A stretch of DNA of 64,000 nt from Streptomyces cyaneochromogenes (GCF_003963535.1 NZ_CP034539.1:4588001-4652000); one strand, 5' to 3'; shown: positions 25,871 through 34,520, numbered from the stretch's first letter. Numbers and translations are program-made. The notes: generated from the sequence alone by a model not told the origin.

Positions 25871-27081
25871 TGGCAGCCCACCCAGGGGCGCGGGGAACTG
25901 CGCGAGCAACCACCCACAACCCGCACCCCGCATCCGGCAAGGCGCCCCTCATCCTGTCGGGCGCCAACGTGGTCATGCCGACGGGAACCCTCAAAGAGGG
26001 CCAAGTGATCGTCGACGGCACGCGCATCACCGGCACAGCCCCGGAGAACGCCCACCGCATCGACCTCACCGGCCACTGGCTCCTGCCAGGATTCGTGGAC
26101 ATCCACAACCACGGCGGCGGCGGAGCCTCCTTCACCTCGGGCACGCCGGACGACGTAGTCACCGGCATCCACACTCACCGCCTGCACGGCACCACCACCC
26201 TCGTCGCCTCCACCGTCACCGGCGACATGGACTTCTTGACCCAGCGGGCCGGCCTCCTCTCCGAGCTCGCCGAGCAGGGCGACATCGCCGGCATCCACTT
26301 CGAGGGCCCGTTCATCTCCCCGTGCCGCAAGGGCGCCCACTCCGAGGAACTGCTGCGCGACCCGCACCCGGCGGACGTACGCAAACTGATCGACGCGGCG
26401 CGCGGCCACGCCACGATGGTCACCCTCGCCACCGAACTGCCGGGCGGCATCGACTCCGTACGCCTGCTGGCCGATCACGGCGTCATCGCGGCGATCGGGC
26501 ACACGGACGCGACGTACGAGCAGACGGTGGAGGCGATCGAGGCGGGCGCCACGGTGGCCACCCATCTCTTCAACGCGATGCCTCCGCTCGGCCACCGCGA
26601 GCCGGGCCCGATCGCGGCCCTGCTGGAGGACGAGCGGGTGACGGTCGAGCTGATCAACGACGGCACACACCTCCACCCCGCGGCGCTGGAGCTGGCGTTC
26701 CATCACGCGGGCGCGGACCGGGTCGCGTTCATCACGGACGCGATGGACGCGGCCGGCTTCGGCGACGGCCGCTACATGCTCGGCCCGCTGGAGGTGGAGG
26801 TGGCCGACGGTGTGGCGCGCCTGGTGGAGGGCGGCTCGATCGCGGGCTCGACCCTCACCCTCGACCGCGCCCTCAAGCGGGCGGTGACGATCGACCGGCT
26901 GCCGATCGAGGACGTCGTGGCGGCGCTGTCCGCCAACCCCGCCAAGCTGCTCGGCCGCTACGACCGCATCGGCTCCCTGGAGCCCGGCAAGGACGCCGAC
27001 CTGGTCCTGCTGGACTCCGACTTCGAGCTCAAGGGCGTGATGCGCCGGGGCGAATGGGTGGTTGAGCCCCAACTGGGGTGA
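25870..27081 (+). CDS. nagA: N-acetylglucosamine-6-phosphate deacetylase
   Basis: A 403-residue amidohydrolase that deacetylates GlcNAc-6-phosphate to glucosamine-6-phosphate, the DasR inducer. DIHNHGGGG, HFEGPFISP-KGAH and the ITDAMDAAG block carry the metal and catalytic residues. Start ATG 25870 overlaps the nagK stop and has GGAGGA 8 nt upstream. The first 25 residues (MAAHPGARGTARATTHNPHP...) are encoded by a copy of the Streptomyces intergenic repeat; homologues begin near LILSGANVV. The repeat seems to have inserted in frame behind the original start. Confidence 0.95.
   Translation: MAAHPGARGTARATTHNPHPASGKAPLILSGANVVMPTGTLKEGQVIVDGTRITGTAPENAHRIDLTGHWLLPGFVDIHNHGGGGASFTSGTPDDVVTGIHTHRLHGTTTLVASTVTGDMDFLTQRAGLLSELAEQGDIAGIHFEGPFISPCRKGAHSEELLRDPHPADVRKLIDAARGHATMVTLATELPGGIDSVRLLADHGVIAAIGHTDATYEQTVEAIEAGATVATHLFNAMPPLGHREPGPIAALLEDERVTVELINDGTHLHPAALELAFHHAGADRVAFITDAMDAAGFGDGRYMLGPLEVEVADGVARLVEGGSIAGSTLTLDRALKRAVTIDRLPIEDVVAALSANPAKLLGRYDRIGSLEPGKDADLVLLDSDFELKGVMRRGEWVVEPQLG
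25880..25930 (+). repeat. Intergenic repeat copy inside nagA N-terminus
   Basis: GGGGCGCGGGGAACTGCGCG (25885-25904) and the following ACCACCCACAACCCGCACCC belong to the repeat family seen at 2336-2431 and 14748-14812. Here it lies in frame behind the nagA start codon. Confidence 0.7.
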
Positions 27082-27220
27082 GTTGTCCTGCTGTTGGGGG
27101 CGGCGGTTGTCCTGGGAGACTGGGACGGCCGCCGCCCGTTTGGCATGATCAGGCCTCCGGGCGGAGCGTCCGGCAGACAGACGGCGAACACATTGCGAAC
27201 TTCGGGGGAGGTCGGCCCAG

Positions 27221-28150
27221 GTGATCCTCACGGTCACACTGAACACCGCTCTCGACATCACCTACCGGGTACCGGCGCTGCGGCCCCACACCTCCCACCG
27301 GGTCTCCGAGGTGACCGAGCGCCCCGGCGGCAAGGGTCTGAACGTGGCCCGGGTGCTGGCGGCCCTCGGCCACGAGGTGACGGTCACGGGCTTCACGGGC
27401 GGCGCGACGGGCCGCGTGGTCCAGGAACAGCTCACCGACACGCCGGGCGTGGTGAACGCGCTGGTCCCGGTGACGGGAGCGACCCGGCGCACGATCGCCG
27501 TCGTCGACGAGCACACGGGCGACACGACCCAGCTCAACGAGCCGGGCCCGACGATCACCCCCGCAGAGTGGTCCGCCTTCCAGGAGGCCTACGAGGACCT
27601 GCTCGCGTCGGCTTCCGCGGTGGCCCTGTGCGGCAGCCTGCCGCCGGGGCTGCCGGTCGGGGCGTACGCCGGTCTGGTGCGGTCCGCGAAGGCGGCCGAC
27701 GTACCCGTACTGCTGGACACCAGCGGAGAGGCGCTGCGCCGGGGCGTCGCCGCCCGCCCGGACATCATCAAGCCCAACGCCGACGAGCTGGCCGAACTGA
27801 CCGGCTCCCACGAGCCGTCACGTGCCACGCAGGATGCCCGCAGGCGCGGCGCCCGGGCGGTCGTCGCCTCTCTCGGCGAGGCGGGCCTGCTCGCCCTGAC
27901 CCCCGAGGGCCGCTGGCGAGCCACCCCGCCCACCCGCGTCCACGGCAACCCGACGGGCGCGGGCGACGCGGCGGTGGCGGGCCTGCTGTCGGGGCTGGTG
28001 GAGCGGCTGCCGTGGCCGGACCGCCTGACCCGCGCGGCGGCACTCAGCGCGGCGAGCGTGCTGGCGCCGGTGGCGGGGGAGTTCGACAGGAAGGCGTACG
28101 AGGAGCTGTCGGGGAGGGTTGCGGTGACCGGGGAGGTCAGCGCGGCCTAG
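27221..28150 (+). CDS. PfkB-type sugar-phosphate kinase (1-phosphofructokinase family)
   Basis: A 309-residue ribokinase-fold kinase. ILTVTLNTALDITYRV begins the 1-phosphofructokinase/tagatose-6-phosphate kinase subfamily, GGKGLNVARVLAALG is PfkB signature 1, and NPTGAGDAAVAGLLSGL carries the catalytic Asp of signature 2. It probably phosphorylates fructose-1-phosphate or tagatose-6-phosphate; its place after nagA also allows a hexosamine-derived substrate. GTG 27221 follows a GGGGGAGG tract. Its TAG stop codon lies in the CTAG end of the inverted-repeat element at 28147-28352. Confidence 0.88.
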   Translation: MILTVTLNTALDITYRVPALRPHTSHRVSEVTERPGGKGLNVARVLAALGHEVTVTGFTGGATGRVVQEQLTDTPGVVNALVPVTGATRRTIAVVDEHTGDTTQLNEPGPTITPAEWSAFQEAYEDLLASASAVALCGSLPPGLPVGAYAGLVRSAKAADVPVLLDTSGEALRRGVAARPDIIKPNADELAELTGSHEPSRATQDARRRGARAVVASLGEAGLLALTPEGRWRATPPTRVHGNPTGAGDAAVAGLLSGLVERLPWPDRLTRAAALSAASVLAPVAGEFDRKAYEELSGRVAVTGEVSAA

Positions 28151-28352
28151 GGTCTGTCGTTTGGATCAGGTCGGCTGAGAGAGACTGCGCATCTTGGCTG
28201 ACCCGAGCGGGGCGTGGTGCGTGCAGCTGCAAGGCGGAGGAGGGCGGCGACGCGGAGCGTCGGCAACCGACGACAACGCGGCTGGGGGCCCCCTCTGGGG
28301 GAGCGCGTGCCACGCCCCGCGACGCCGGCATGATCCAAACGACAGGCCCTAG
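28147..28352. mobile_element. MITE-like element with 22-bp terminal inverted repeats
   Basis: A 206-bp segment bounded by 22-bp inverted repeats, 28147-28168 (CTAGGGTCTGTCGTTTGGAT...) and 28331-28352, differing at one position. Both ends are CTAG, consistent with a CTAG or TA target duplication. No open frame of transposase size fits inside. It is a non-autonomous element mobilised by an unseen transposase. It fills the whole gap between two convergent genes and gives both their stop codons. Confidence 0.85.
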
Positions 28353-29311
28353 TCCTTGACCTGGCCTTCCTTCAACCACAGCTGGTCCAGCAGGACGTTG
28401 CACTTGTCGCCGTCCTGGCAGGAGATCGAGATCGTGTTGGTGCCCTTGTTGAGGGACGGCCAGGAGTAGGTCTTCGTCCAGCCCTTGGCGAAGTCACCCT
28501 CCTTGGCGTGCGTGAAGTTGCCCAGGTTGAGCTTGGTGCCGAACGGCTTGCCGTTGACGGTGAGCGTCATCGACTGGTCTTCGCCCGTCGCGCTGAACCG
28601 CGTGAAGAGGGTGTAGACGCCCTCCTTGGGAATGCCGTTGACCGTCCAGGTGACCGAGGAACCGACCTGGTTGAGGTTCGCCACATAGACGCCGCCGTCC
28701 GACTGGGCACCCTCGACGTCCGAGGCGGTCGCCGCACCCTGCAGGCGCAGCGCCTTCGCCTCGATCGCGGGCAGATCCACCTCGTCCTCGGCGCTGCTGC
28801 TGGCCGAAGGCTTGGACTCCGCGCTCTCGGACTGCGTCGGCGTCGAGCCCGCCTCGTTGCCGCTGCCGCCCGGCTCGTCGTCCCCGCCCAGCATCGCCAC
28901 GCTGATGCCTATGACGACCGCCGCGACCACGGCGATCGCGCCGATCAGCAGGCCCTTGGTGTTGGGCCCCCGGCCGCGCCCCGCACCGGACCCGCTGCCG
29001 CCGCTGTACGCCGACTGCTGGGTCGTCGGGGCCCCGCCGGGAAGCGTCTCCGGGGCCGCGTAGTGCGCGTTCGGCTGGCCATAGGTGCCCTGCTGCTGCG
29101 GGATCTGGCCCTGGGGGGCCGCCGCCGGTGCCGGTGCCTGCTGGCCGTACTGACGCTGCCCGACCGCACGCACGCGGTTGACCGAGCCCGGATAGCCGTA
29201 GCCCCCGCCACCGGACGGCGGCTGGGCTCCATTGGCCTGCCCGTCGGCGTAGAGGTAGCCGAACGGGTCGTCGTCCTCAGGCGTGCTCGCGCCGTTGTTG
29301 CCGGACGTCAT
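28349..29311 (-). CDS. Membrane-anchored protein with C-terminal carbohydrate-binding-like domain
   Basis: A 320-residue protein in three parts. Residues 1-115 are Gly/Gln/Pro/Tyr-rich and cytoplasmic; residues about 120-142 (LLIGAIAVVAAVVIGISVAML) are one membrane segment. After a Ser/Glu linker, the last 140 residues form a CBM35/CBM6-like beta-sandwich (GVYTLFTRFSATGEDQSMTLTVNGKPFG, KGWTKTYSWPSLNKGTNTISI). It probably binds sugar polymers outside the membrane. Its TAG stop is in the end of the adjacent inverted-repeat element. It lies upstream of nothing else on its strand, behind cdgB. Confidence 0.82.
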   Translation of the reverse strand: MTSGNNGASTPEDDDPFGYLYADGQANGAQPPSGGGGYGYPGSVNRVRAVGQRQYGQQAPAPAAAPQGQIPQQQGTYGQPNAHYAAPETLPGGAPTTQQSAYSGGSGSGAGRGRGPNTKGLLIGAIAVVAAVVIGISVAMLGGDDEPGGSGNEAGSTPTQSESAESKPSASSSAEDEVDLPAIEAKALRLQGAATASDVEGAQSDGGVYVANLNQVGSSVTWTVNGIPKEGVYTLFTRFSATGEDQSMTLTVNGKPFGTKLNLGNFTHAKEGDFAKGWTKTYSWPSLNKGTNTISISCQDGDKCNVLLDQLWLKEGQVKD

Positions 29312-29429
29312 CCCTTGGTACTCCTCACCAGGTGCGGGCGGATGCGATAGGTCTGATGAATGGCGAGCCTACCCGCTCCGGCTGGCCCAAACGGGTGACG
29401 CGGATCGCATCAGCTCGCTGACCTGGGCG

Positions 29430-31088
29430 TTACCCCGCGCGTCTGTGCTGTTTGGGACGAGATCGTTTCTCTACGTACATCCGCTCGTCGGCGGACTTCA
29501 ACACTTCGTCCGCAGTCATGCCGCAGTGTGCCCACCCGATCCCGAAGCTGGCGCCGACGCGGACCGCCCGCCCCTCGGCCCGGATCGGCTGGATGATCTC
29601 GTTGCGCAGACGTACGGCGAGGTCCTCGGCGTCGGCCCGGCCGAGCCCGTCGGCGAGGATCACGAACTCGTCGCCGCCGAGCCGGGCGACGGTGTCGCCG
29701 TCGCGGACCTGGCGGGTGAGGCGCCTGGCCACCTCGATGAGCACCGCGTCACCCGCGTTGTGCCCGAACCGGTCGTTGATCGACTTGAAGCCGTCGAGGT
29801 CGCAGAAGAGCACCGCGAGCCCCTTGGTGCCGTCGTCGCGCTCCCGCTCGTCGGGGGCGACCGTGTGGACGTGATGGTCGTAACCCTCGAACGCCGCCAC
29901 GCCCGGCCGGAAGTCGAAGCCGTGACCGTTGGCGTCGTACACGGCGGGGTGACCGTAGGCCGCGTCGGTGGACTCCAGGGCGCCCGCGTTGGTGGGGCGG
30001 GTGCACAGCCGGGAGGAGAGGCGGGAGCGCAGCTCGGCGGAGTTCGGCAGGCCGGTGAGCGAGTCGTGCGAGGCGCGGTGGGCGAGCTGGAGCTCGCGGC
30101 GCTTGCGGTCCTCGATGTCCTCGACGTGGGTGAGCAGGAAGCGGGGGCCGTCGGCGGCGTCGGCGACGACGGAGTTGCGCAGCGACACCCAGACGTACGT
30201 GCCGTCCCGGCGGCCCAGCCTGAGCTCCGCCCGGCCGCCCTCGGCGGAGGTCCTGAGCAGCGTGCCGATGTCCTCGGGGTGGACGAGGTCGGAGAAGGAG
30301 TAGCGGCGCATCGCGGAGGCGGGACGGCCCAGCAGGCGGCACAGGGCGTCGTTGGTGCGCAGGATGCGGCCGTGCTGGTCGCCGCCCATCTCGGCGATGG
30401 CCATGCCGGAGGGGGCGTACTCGAAGGCCTGCCTGAAGCTTTCCTCACTCGCGCGCAGGGCCTGCTGCTCGCGCTCCAGCCTGACCAGCGCCCGCTGCAT
30501 ATTCGCGCGTAGACGTGCGTTGCTGATGGCGATGGCGGCCTGGAACGCGTACATCTGGAGCGCCTCACGCCCCCACGCGCCCGGCAGCCGGCCGTTGCGC
30601 GGCCGGTCCACGGACAGCACGCCGATCAGCTCGCCGCAGGCGCCGCCCCGTACGCCGGGCGTGTACATCGGCGCGAACAGGCGGTCCGAGGGGTGCCACT
30701 CGTCCTCGAAGCGGGGCGCGGGGCCGTCGGTGTACCACTGCGGGACGTCGTCGTCGTCGAGTATCCAGCCCTCGGTGTGCGGGATGAAGACCAGGTCACC
30801 CCAGTGCTCGCCCATGTTCAGCCGGCGCTCCCAGGACTCCCGGGAGCCGACGCGGCCCGTGATGAGGGCCTCGGCGGCGGGGTTTCCGGCGAAGGCGGCG
30901 ACGACGAGGTCGCCGTCGGGGCGTACGAGGTTGACGCACGCGAGCTCGAAGCCGAGGCCGGTGACGACACCGTCGGCGACGGTCTGCAATGTGTCCGCCA
31001 GGCTGCGGGCCGTGTTCATGTCAGCCATCACCTGGTGCAGTTGTCGGAGGGTCGCAAGACGGACGTACGGCTCCGACTCGGTCTCCAT
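29430..31088 (-). CDS. cdgB: Diguanylate cyclase CdgB (GAF-PAS-GGDEF)
   Basis: A 552-residue cytoplasmic signalling protein: N-terminal GAF domain (about 15-200), a short coiled coil (RALVRLEREQQALRASEESF), PAS domain (about 215-330) and GGDEF domain (about 340-545). The active loop is LGGDEF, and RDGD five residues before it is an intact inhibitory I-site. It should make cyclic di-GMP, which controls entry into development through BldD in Streptomyces. Domain order and context match CdgB. No EAL domain is present. A palindrome at 31220-31235 lies in its upstream region. Confidence 0.93.
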   Translation of the reverse strand: METESEPYVRLATLRQLHQVMADMNTARSLADTLQTVADGVVTGLGFELACVNLVRPDGDLVVAAFAGNPAAEALITGRVGSRESWERRLNMGEHWGDLVFIPHTEGWILDDDDVPQWYTDGPAPRFEDEWHPSDRLFAPMYTPGVRGGACGELIGVLSVDRPRNGRLPGAWGREALQMYAFQAAIAISNARLRANMQRALVRLEREQQALRASEESFRQAFEYAPSGMAIAEMGGDQHGRILRTNDALCRLLGRPASAMRRYSFSDLVHPEDIGTLLRTSAEGGRAELRLGRRDGTYVWVSLRNSVVADAADGPRFLLTHVEDIEDRKRRELQLAHRASHDSLTGLPNSAELRSRLSSRLCTRPTNAGALESTDAAYGHPAVYDANGHGFDFRPGVAAFEGYDHHVHTVAPDERERDDGTKGLAVLFCDLDGFKSINDRFGHNAGDAVLIEVARRLTRQVRDGDTVARLGGDEFVILADGLGRADAEDLAVRLRNEIIQPIRAEGRAVRVGASFGIGWAHCGMTADEVLKSADERMYVEKRSRPKQHRRAG

Positions 31089-31219
31089 GCTCGCCCTCCC
31101 CCCGAGACCTCGCAGCGAATCAAGGGTTCTACTTCGGCGTAACTTCCCTTGCTAGTTCCCCGCCACTGAATCACAGCGCGCTGCCCACTCGGTACACAGG
31201 GTCAACAATTAATGGCTCT

Positions 31220-31235
31220 TGTGACTCAAGTCACA
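31220..31235. promoter_or_regulatory. Palindrome upstream of cdgB
   Basis: TGTGACT and AGTCACA form a perfect 7-2-7 palindrome 132 nt upstream of the cdgB start. It resembles but does not fit the published BldD spacing, so the binding protein is open. The rest of the 345-nt gap 31089-31433 shows no gene. Confidence 0.45.
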
Positions 31236-31433
31236 GGCAAACGTGAACAATTGAGCGGTGTTTCTGCGTTTTTCCTGTGCGTTTACTGAACGCAAACTTT
31301 GTGCGCGTGTGGAGATCCCACGAAAGGTATCCGAACAGGCACTGCGGGGTTGTCGCTCGGTCCGCGGTCCTAGGTCCGTTCTCGGGCGGAGGCCCGATGC
31401 GGGAGGCGCGGAGGTGACATTAGCGTCTTCGGC

Positions 31434-32036
31434 GTGCCGAACACTTCCCCGCCCCCCGCGTCGCCCGTGACCGCCGTCCTCCCCGCCTCCCGGAGCGGCT
31501 CCGGGCATGCTGAGGGAGTGAGCAACGACGAGTTCCGTGCCGCCATGTCGCGGCTGGCCGCGGGTGTGGTCCTGGTGACCGCGCTGGAGCCGCCGCTGGA
31601 CCCGGACGACCCGCACGCTCCGGCCGGCGAGGACGTCGGCATGACGGCGACCGCGTTCATGTCGGTGTCCCTGGACCCGCCGCTGGTGCTGGTCAGCCTG
31701 CGCGAGGGCTCCCGCATGGACGACCTGCTCGACGAACAGCCCCTGTGGGCCGTCTCGGTGCTCTCCGAGAGCCAGCGTCACATCGCCGGCCGCTTCGCCA
31801 TGAAGGGCCGCGTCAGCGACCGCCTGCTGTTCGCCGACATCCCGTACGTGCGCGGCAAGGAGACCGGCGCTCCGTTGGTCGGCGGCGCCCTGGCCACCCT
31901 GGAGTGCCGCACCGAGCAGCGGGTGACGGCCGGCGACCACACCCTCGTGATCGGCCGCGTCCTGTCGGCCTCACTGCCGAGCTCGGACGGCGGACCGCTG
32001 ACCTATTTCCGGGGCCGTTACCGGCAGTTGGGGTGA
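31434..32036 (+). CDS. Flavin reductase family protein
   Basis: A 200-residue protein with the flavin-reductase-like FMN-binding split barrel: FRAAMSRLAAGVVLVTA, GMTATAFMSVSLDPPLVLVSLR, and a final TYFRGRYRQLG. Such enzymes supply reduced flavin to monooxygenases or act on small molecules directly. TAGCGT at 31421-31426 lies 7 nt before GTG 31434, so the message is probably leaderless from there, adding a 28-residue Pro/Ser leader; GTG 31518 is the alternative start. No partner monooxygenase is adjacent. Confidence 0.88.
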   Translation: MPNTSPPPASPVTAVLPASRSGSGHAEGVSNDEFRAAMSRLAAGVVLVTALEPPLDPDDPHAPAGEDVGMTATAFMSVSLDPPLVLVSLREGSRMDDLLDEQPLWAVSVLSESQRHIAGRFAMKGRVSDRLLFADIPYVRGKETGAPLVGGALATLECRTEQRVTAGDHTLVIGRVLSASLPSSDGGPLTYFRGRYRQLG

Positions 32037-32102
32037 ACTCCCGGGAAGGACGGGCACACAATTCCGTAGCGGCAAATGATCATCCGCCCTTACCGTGCCG
32101 GG

Positions 32103-32594
32103 ATGACGTCGACGACTTCAACACCGCGCCTCGAAGAAATCACACCCGCGAACTTCGAGGCCGCCACCGGCATACGGGTCCGCCCCGAGCAGGAATTCGC
32201 GGTCTCCCCCGTGATGCAGTCCCTCGCCGAGGCATACGTCCACCCTGCGGGCGTCGCCTGGCCCCGCCTGATCGTCGACGGTGACCGCCCGGTCGGCTTC
32301 CTGATGGCCTTCCTCGACATCGACTGGCGCGCCGACGGCACCCTGTTCCGCTCGGGCCTGTGGCGGCTGAACATCGCCGCCGAGGAACAGGGCCGCGGAT
32401 ACGGCAGGTTCGCGGTCGAGTCCGTCGCCGCGGAGATCCGCCGCCGGGGCGGCAAGCAGCTGTACGTCACCTGGCACCCCGGCCCGAACGGCCCCGAGGG
32501 CTTCTACCTCGGCCTCGGCTTCCGCCCCGACGGCGAGACCAGCGAGGGCGAGACGGTGGGGGTGCTGGAGCTGGAGGGGCTGGAAGGGTCGTAG
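32103..32594 (+). CDS. GNAT family N-acetyltransferase
   Basis: A 163-residue GNAT protein that transfers an acyl group from acyl-CoA. The acetyl-CoA site is WRLNIAAEEQGRGYGRFAVESVAAE (Q-x-x-G-x-G/A type) and the C-terminal GFYLGLGFRPDGE is the usual closing motif. TACCGT ends 7 nt before ATG 32103, so a leaderless start there is preferred over ATG 32076. Substrate unknown; the form resembles spermidine/diamine acetyltransferase-like proteins. It stands alone between the flavin reductase and the ECF sigma gene. Confidence 0.85.
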   Translation: MTSTTSTPRLEEITPANFEAATGIRVRPEQEFAVSPVMQSLAEAYVHPAGVAWPRLIVDGDRPVGFLMAFLDIDWRADGTLFRSGLWRLNIAAEEQGRGYGRFAVESVAAEIRRRGGKQLYVTWHPGPNGPEGFYLGLGFRPDGETSEGETVGVLELEGLEGS

Positions 32595-32660
32595 CAGGGG
32601 TTCGTAGTCGGTCGTCCGCGGCGCCGTCGGGCGGTTCGCGCGGTTCCCCGCGGAACCGCC

Positions 32661-33533
32661 CTAGATCAACCTGACATCGAGCCGGGACACCCGCCCGGGG
32701 TCCGTCACGATGTCGATCACGGTGATCCGATCCCGTACGAACGCAAACCGCAGGGCCCGTTCCACCCGTCCCTCGGCGAACACCACGAACCCCGGCACGC
32801 CGTCGACCAGCGCGGACCGCCCCGCCCCGGCGAGCGGCCCGAACGTCGCCGCGCCCCGTGCCACCGCCGCCGCGCCCGTGGTCACCCCGACCTCGGTGCG
32901 CGCGACGACGTCCGGGTCGAGGACGTCGAGGAGCCCCTCGAAGTCCCCCTCCCGCGCGGCGGCGAGAAAGGCCTCGACGACCTCCCGCTGCCTGCGCCGC
33001 CCGGCGCCGCCGGCCTCGGACGCGTCGGCGCCCTGCACCCGGCGCCGGGCCCGGCTGGCGAGCTGCCGAGTGGCGGCCGGCGTACGGTCCACGACGGCCG
33101 CCACCTCGTCGTACGCCACCCCGAACAGGTCGTGCAGCACGAACGCCAGCCGCTCGGCCGGGGTCAGGGTGTCCAGTACGACGAGCAGGGCGACGCCGAC
33201 CGAGTCGGCGAGGAGGGCGTCCTGCTCGGGGTCGGGCACGGCCGCGGAGGCGAAGGCGGAGGGCTCGGCGGGCGACGGCGCCGCGGCGTCCAGGGGTTCC
33301 TCCGCGCGGGACCTGCGGGAGCGGAGCATGTCCAGGCAGACCCGGCCCACGACGGTCGTCAGCCAGCCGCCGAGGTTGTCGACCCGGGTGGTGTCGGAAC
33401 GGCTCAGCCGGAACCAGGCCTCCTGCACCGCGTCCTCGGCCTCGGCCGTCGAACCGAGCATGCGGTGCGCCACGGCACGCAGGTGGCCGCGGTGCGCCTC
33501 GAAACGCCGGGCAAGGAAGTCGGTGTCGCTCAT
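32661..33533 (-). CDS. ECF41-like sigma factor with fused SnoaL-like domain
   Basis: A 290-residue sigma factor. Region 2 spans FLARRFEAHRGHLRAVAHRMLGSTAEAEDAVQEAWFRL, region 4 spans TLTPAERLAFVLHDLFGVAYDEVAAVVDRTPAATRQLASRARRRV, and the last 110 residues form a SnoaL-like domain that in ECF41 factors replaces an anti-sigma factor. The DGGGR-type motif usual in ECF41 C-termini is not visible (TEVGVTTGAAAVARG stands there), so it may be a variant subgroup. It is preceded by its own ECF41-type promoter. Likely targets in the window are the genes at 84 and 39788. Confidence 0.92.
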   Translation of the reverse strand: MSDTDFLARRFEAHRGHLRAVAHRMLGSTAEAEDAVQEAWFRLSRSDTTRVDNLGGWLTTVVGRVCLDMLRSRRSRAEEPLDAAAPSPAEPSAFASAAVPDPEQDALLADSVGVALLVVLDTLTPAERLAFVLHDLFGVAYDEVAAVVDRTPAATRQLASRARRRVQGADASEAGGAGRRRQREVVEAFLAAAREGDFEGLLDVLDPDVVARTEVGVTTGAAAVARGAATFGPLAGAGRSALVDGVPGFVVFAEGRVERALRFAFVRDRITVIDIVTDPGRVSRLDVRLI

Positions 33534-33585
33534 CGGTCCGTCACAGCCTCTCGTCGCGGGCCCGTGGTGAGGGGGTCGATGACTT

Positions 33586-33612
33586 GACGGATCTCGGGGC
33601 GACGATGTGACA
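33586..33612 (-). promoter_or_regulatory. ECF41-type autoregulatory promoter
   Basis: On the minus strand TGTCACA (33612-33606), a 16-nt spacer and CGTC (33589-33586) exactly match the known ECF41 promoter consensus, 52 nt upstream of the sigma gene start. Confidence 0.82.
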
Positions 33613-33621
33613 GACGCGGTG

Positions 33622-33660
33622 CGGCGCCCTGCCCCCGGTGCGACCGCGGGCAGGGCGCCG
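33622..33660 (-). terminator. Terminator of the beta-helix gene
   Basis: A 13-bp perfect stem (CGGCGCCCTGCCC with GGGCAGGGCGCCG), 13-nt loop, 11 nt after the stop at 33672. Confidence 0.8.
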
Positions 33661-33671
33661 GACGCGTGCGG

Positions 33672-34520
33672 TCAGTTCGCGCAGCCCGGCACGGCCCCCA
33701 CCGGACGGCAGTTGTTCGGGGTGTTGTTGGAGACGAGGGTGGAGTCCAGGGTGACCTGGCTGTTGGGGCCTTCGTAGATGCCGCCGCCCTGGAGCGTTCC
33801 GAGCGCGGTGTTGCCGGTCACCACACTCGCGCGCAGCGTCGCCACGCCCGGCGACGTGGTGCGGATGCCGCCGCCCTCGAGACCGGCCGTGTTGCCCAGG
33901 ACCCTGGAGAAGTCGACCCTCAGCGAGCTGCCGGCATGGCTGATGCCACCGCCGCTCCCGGTGGCGTCGTTCCCGCTGACGAGGGTGTTGAGCAGCACGG
34001 CCGAGCCGCCTTCCCGCAGGCGGATGCCGCCGCCGAACCCGGCGTCGTTGTCCCGGATGCTGCCGCCCCGCACGGTGAGGGTGCTGCCCGCGTCGGAGAC
34101 CCTGATGCCGCCTCCGACGTTGCCGGGCACCCTTCCACCGCGGACGTGGATCGAGTTCAGCGTCAGGTCGCCGCCCGACTCGACGTTGAAGACACGGAAG
34201 TTGGGGGTGCCGGTGGCCGCGGAGCGTCTGACGGTGACGTTGAACCCGCTGATGCTGAACGAACCCGTGACCGAAGGCAGTCCGTTGCCTCCGTCGTCGG
34301 TGTTCGCCGTGTTCGTGATGGTGTACGTACAGAACGGCGCGAGCACGATGTTCTCGTTACTCGTGTTGGAGGCGGTGATCGCGGCCCTGAGGGCGGCGAT
34401 GTTCCCGCAGGGCACGAAGGTCAGCGCGTGGGCAGGCGCTACGGGCAGTACCGACACGCTCAGGGCGAGACCTGCCACCGCGCCCAGGTTCGTCAGCCGG
34501 AAGATGCTCTTCCTCTTCAT
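33672..34520 (-). CDS. Secreted right-handed beta-helix repeat protein
   Basis: A 282-residue exported protein. Residues 1-32 (MKRKSIFRLTNLGAVAGLALSVSVLPVAPAHA) are a Sec signal peptide. The mature part has repeated GGGI-R-S turns (GNVGGGIRVSDAGSTLTVRGGSIRDNDAGFGGGIRLREGGSAVLLNTLVSGNDATGSGGGIS), the ladder pattern of a parallel beta-helix as in pectate-lyase-like and polymorphic-membrane-like proteins. No catalytic site stands out, so a binding or adhesive role is as likely as lyase activity. ATG 34520 has GGAG 6 nt upstream. Confidence 0.85.
   Translation of the reverse strand: MKRKSIFRLTNLGAVAGLALSVSVLPVAPAHALTFVPCGNIAALRAAITASNTSNENIVLAPFCTYTITNTANTDDGGNGLPSVTGSFSISGFNVTVRRSAATGTPNFRVFNVESGGDLTLNSIHVRGGRVPGNVGGGIRVSDAGSTLTVRGGSIRDNDAGFGGGIRLREGGSAVLLNTLVSGNDATGSGGGISHAGSSLRVDFSRVLGNTAGLEGGGIRTTSPGVATLRASVVTGNTALGTLQGGGIYEGPNSQVTLDSTLVSNNTPNNCRPVGAVPGCAN

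Noticed and set aside
31220..31235. Published BldD site
   Set aside because: Symmetry centre and spacing are one base off the BldD consensus; kept only as an unassigned palindrome.
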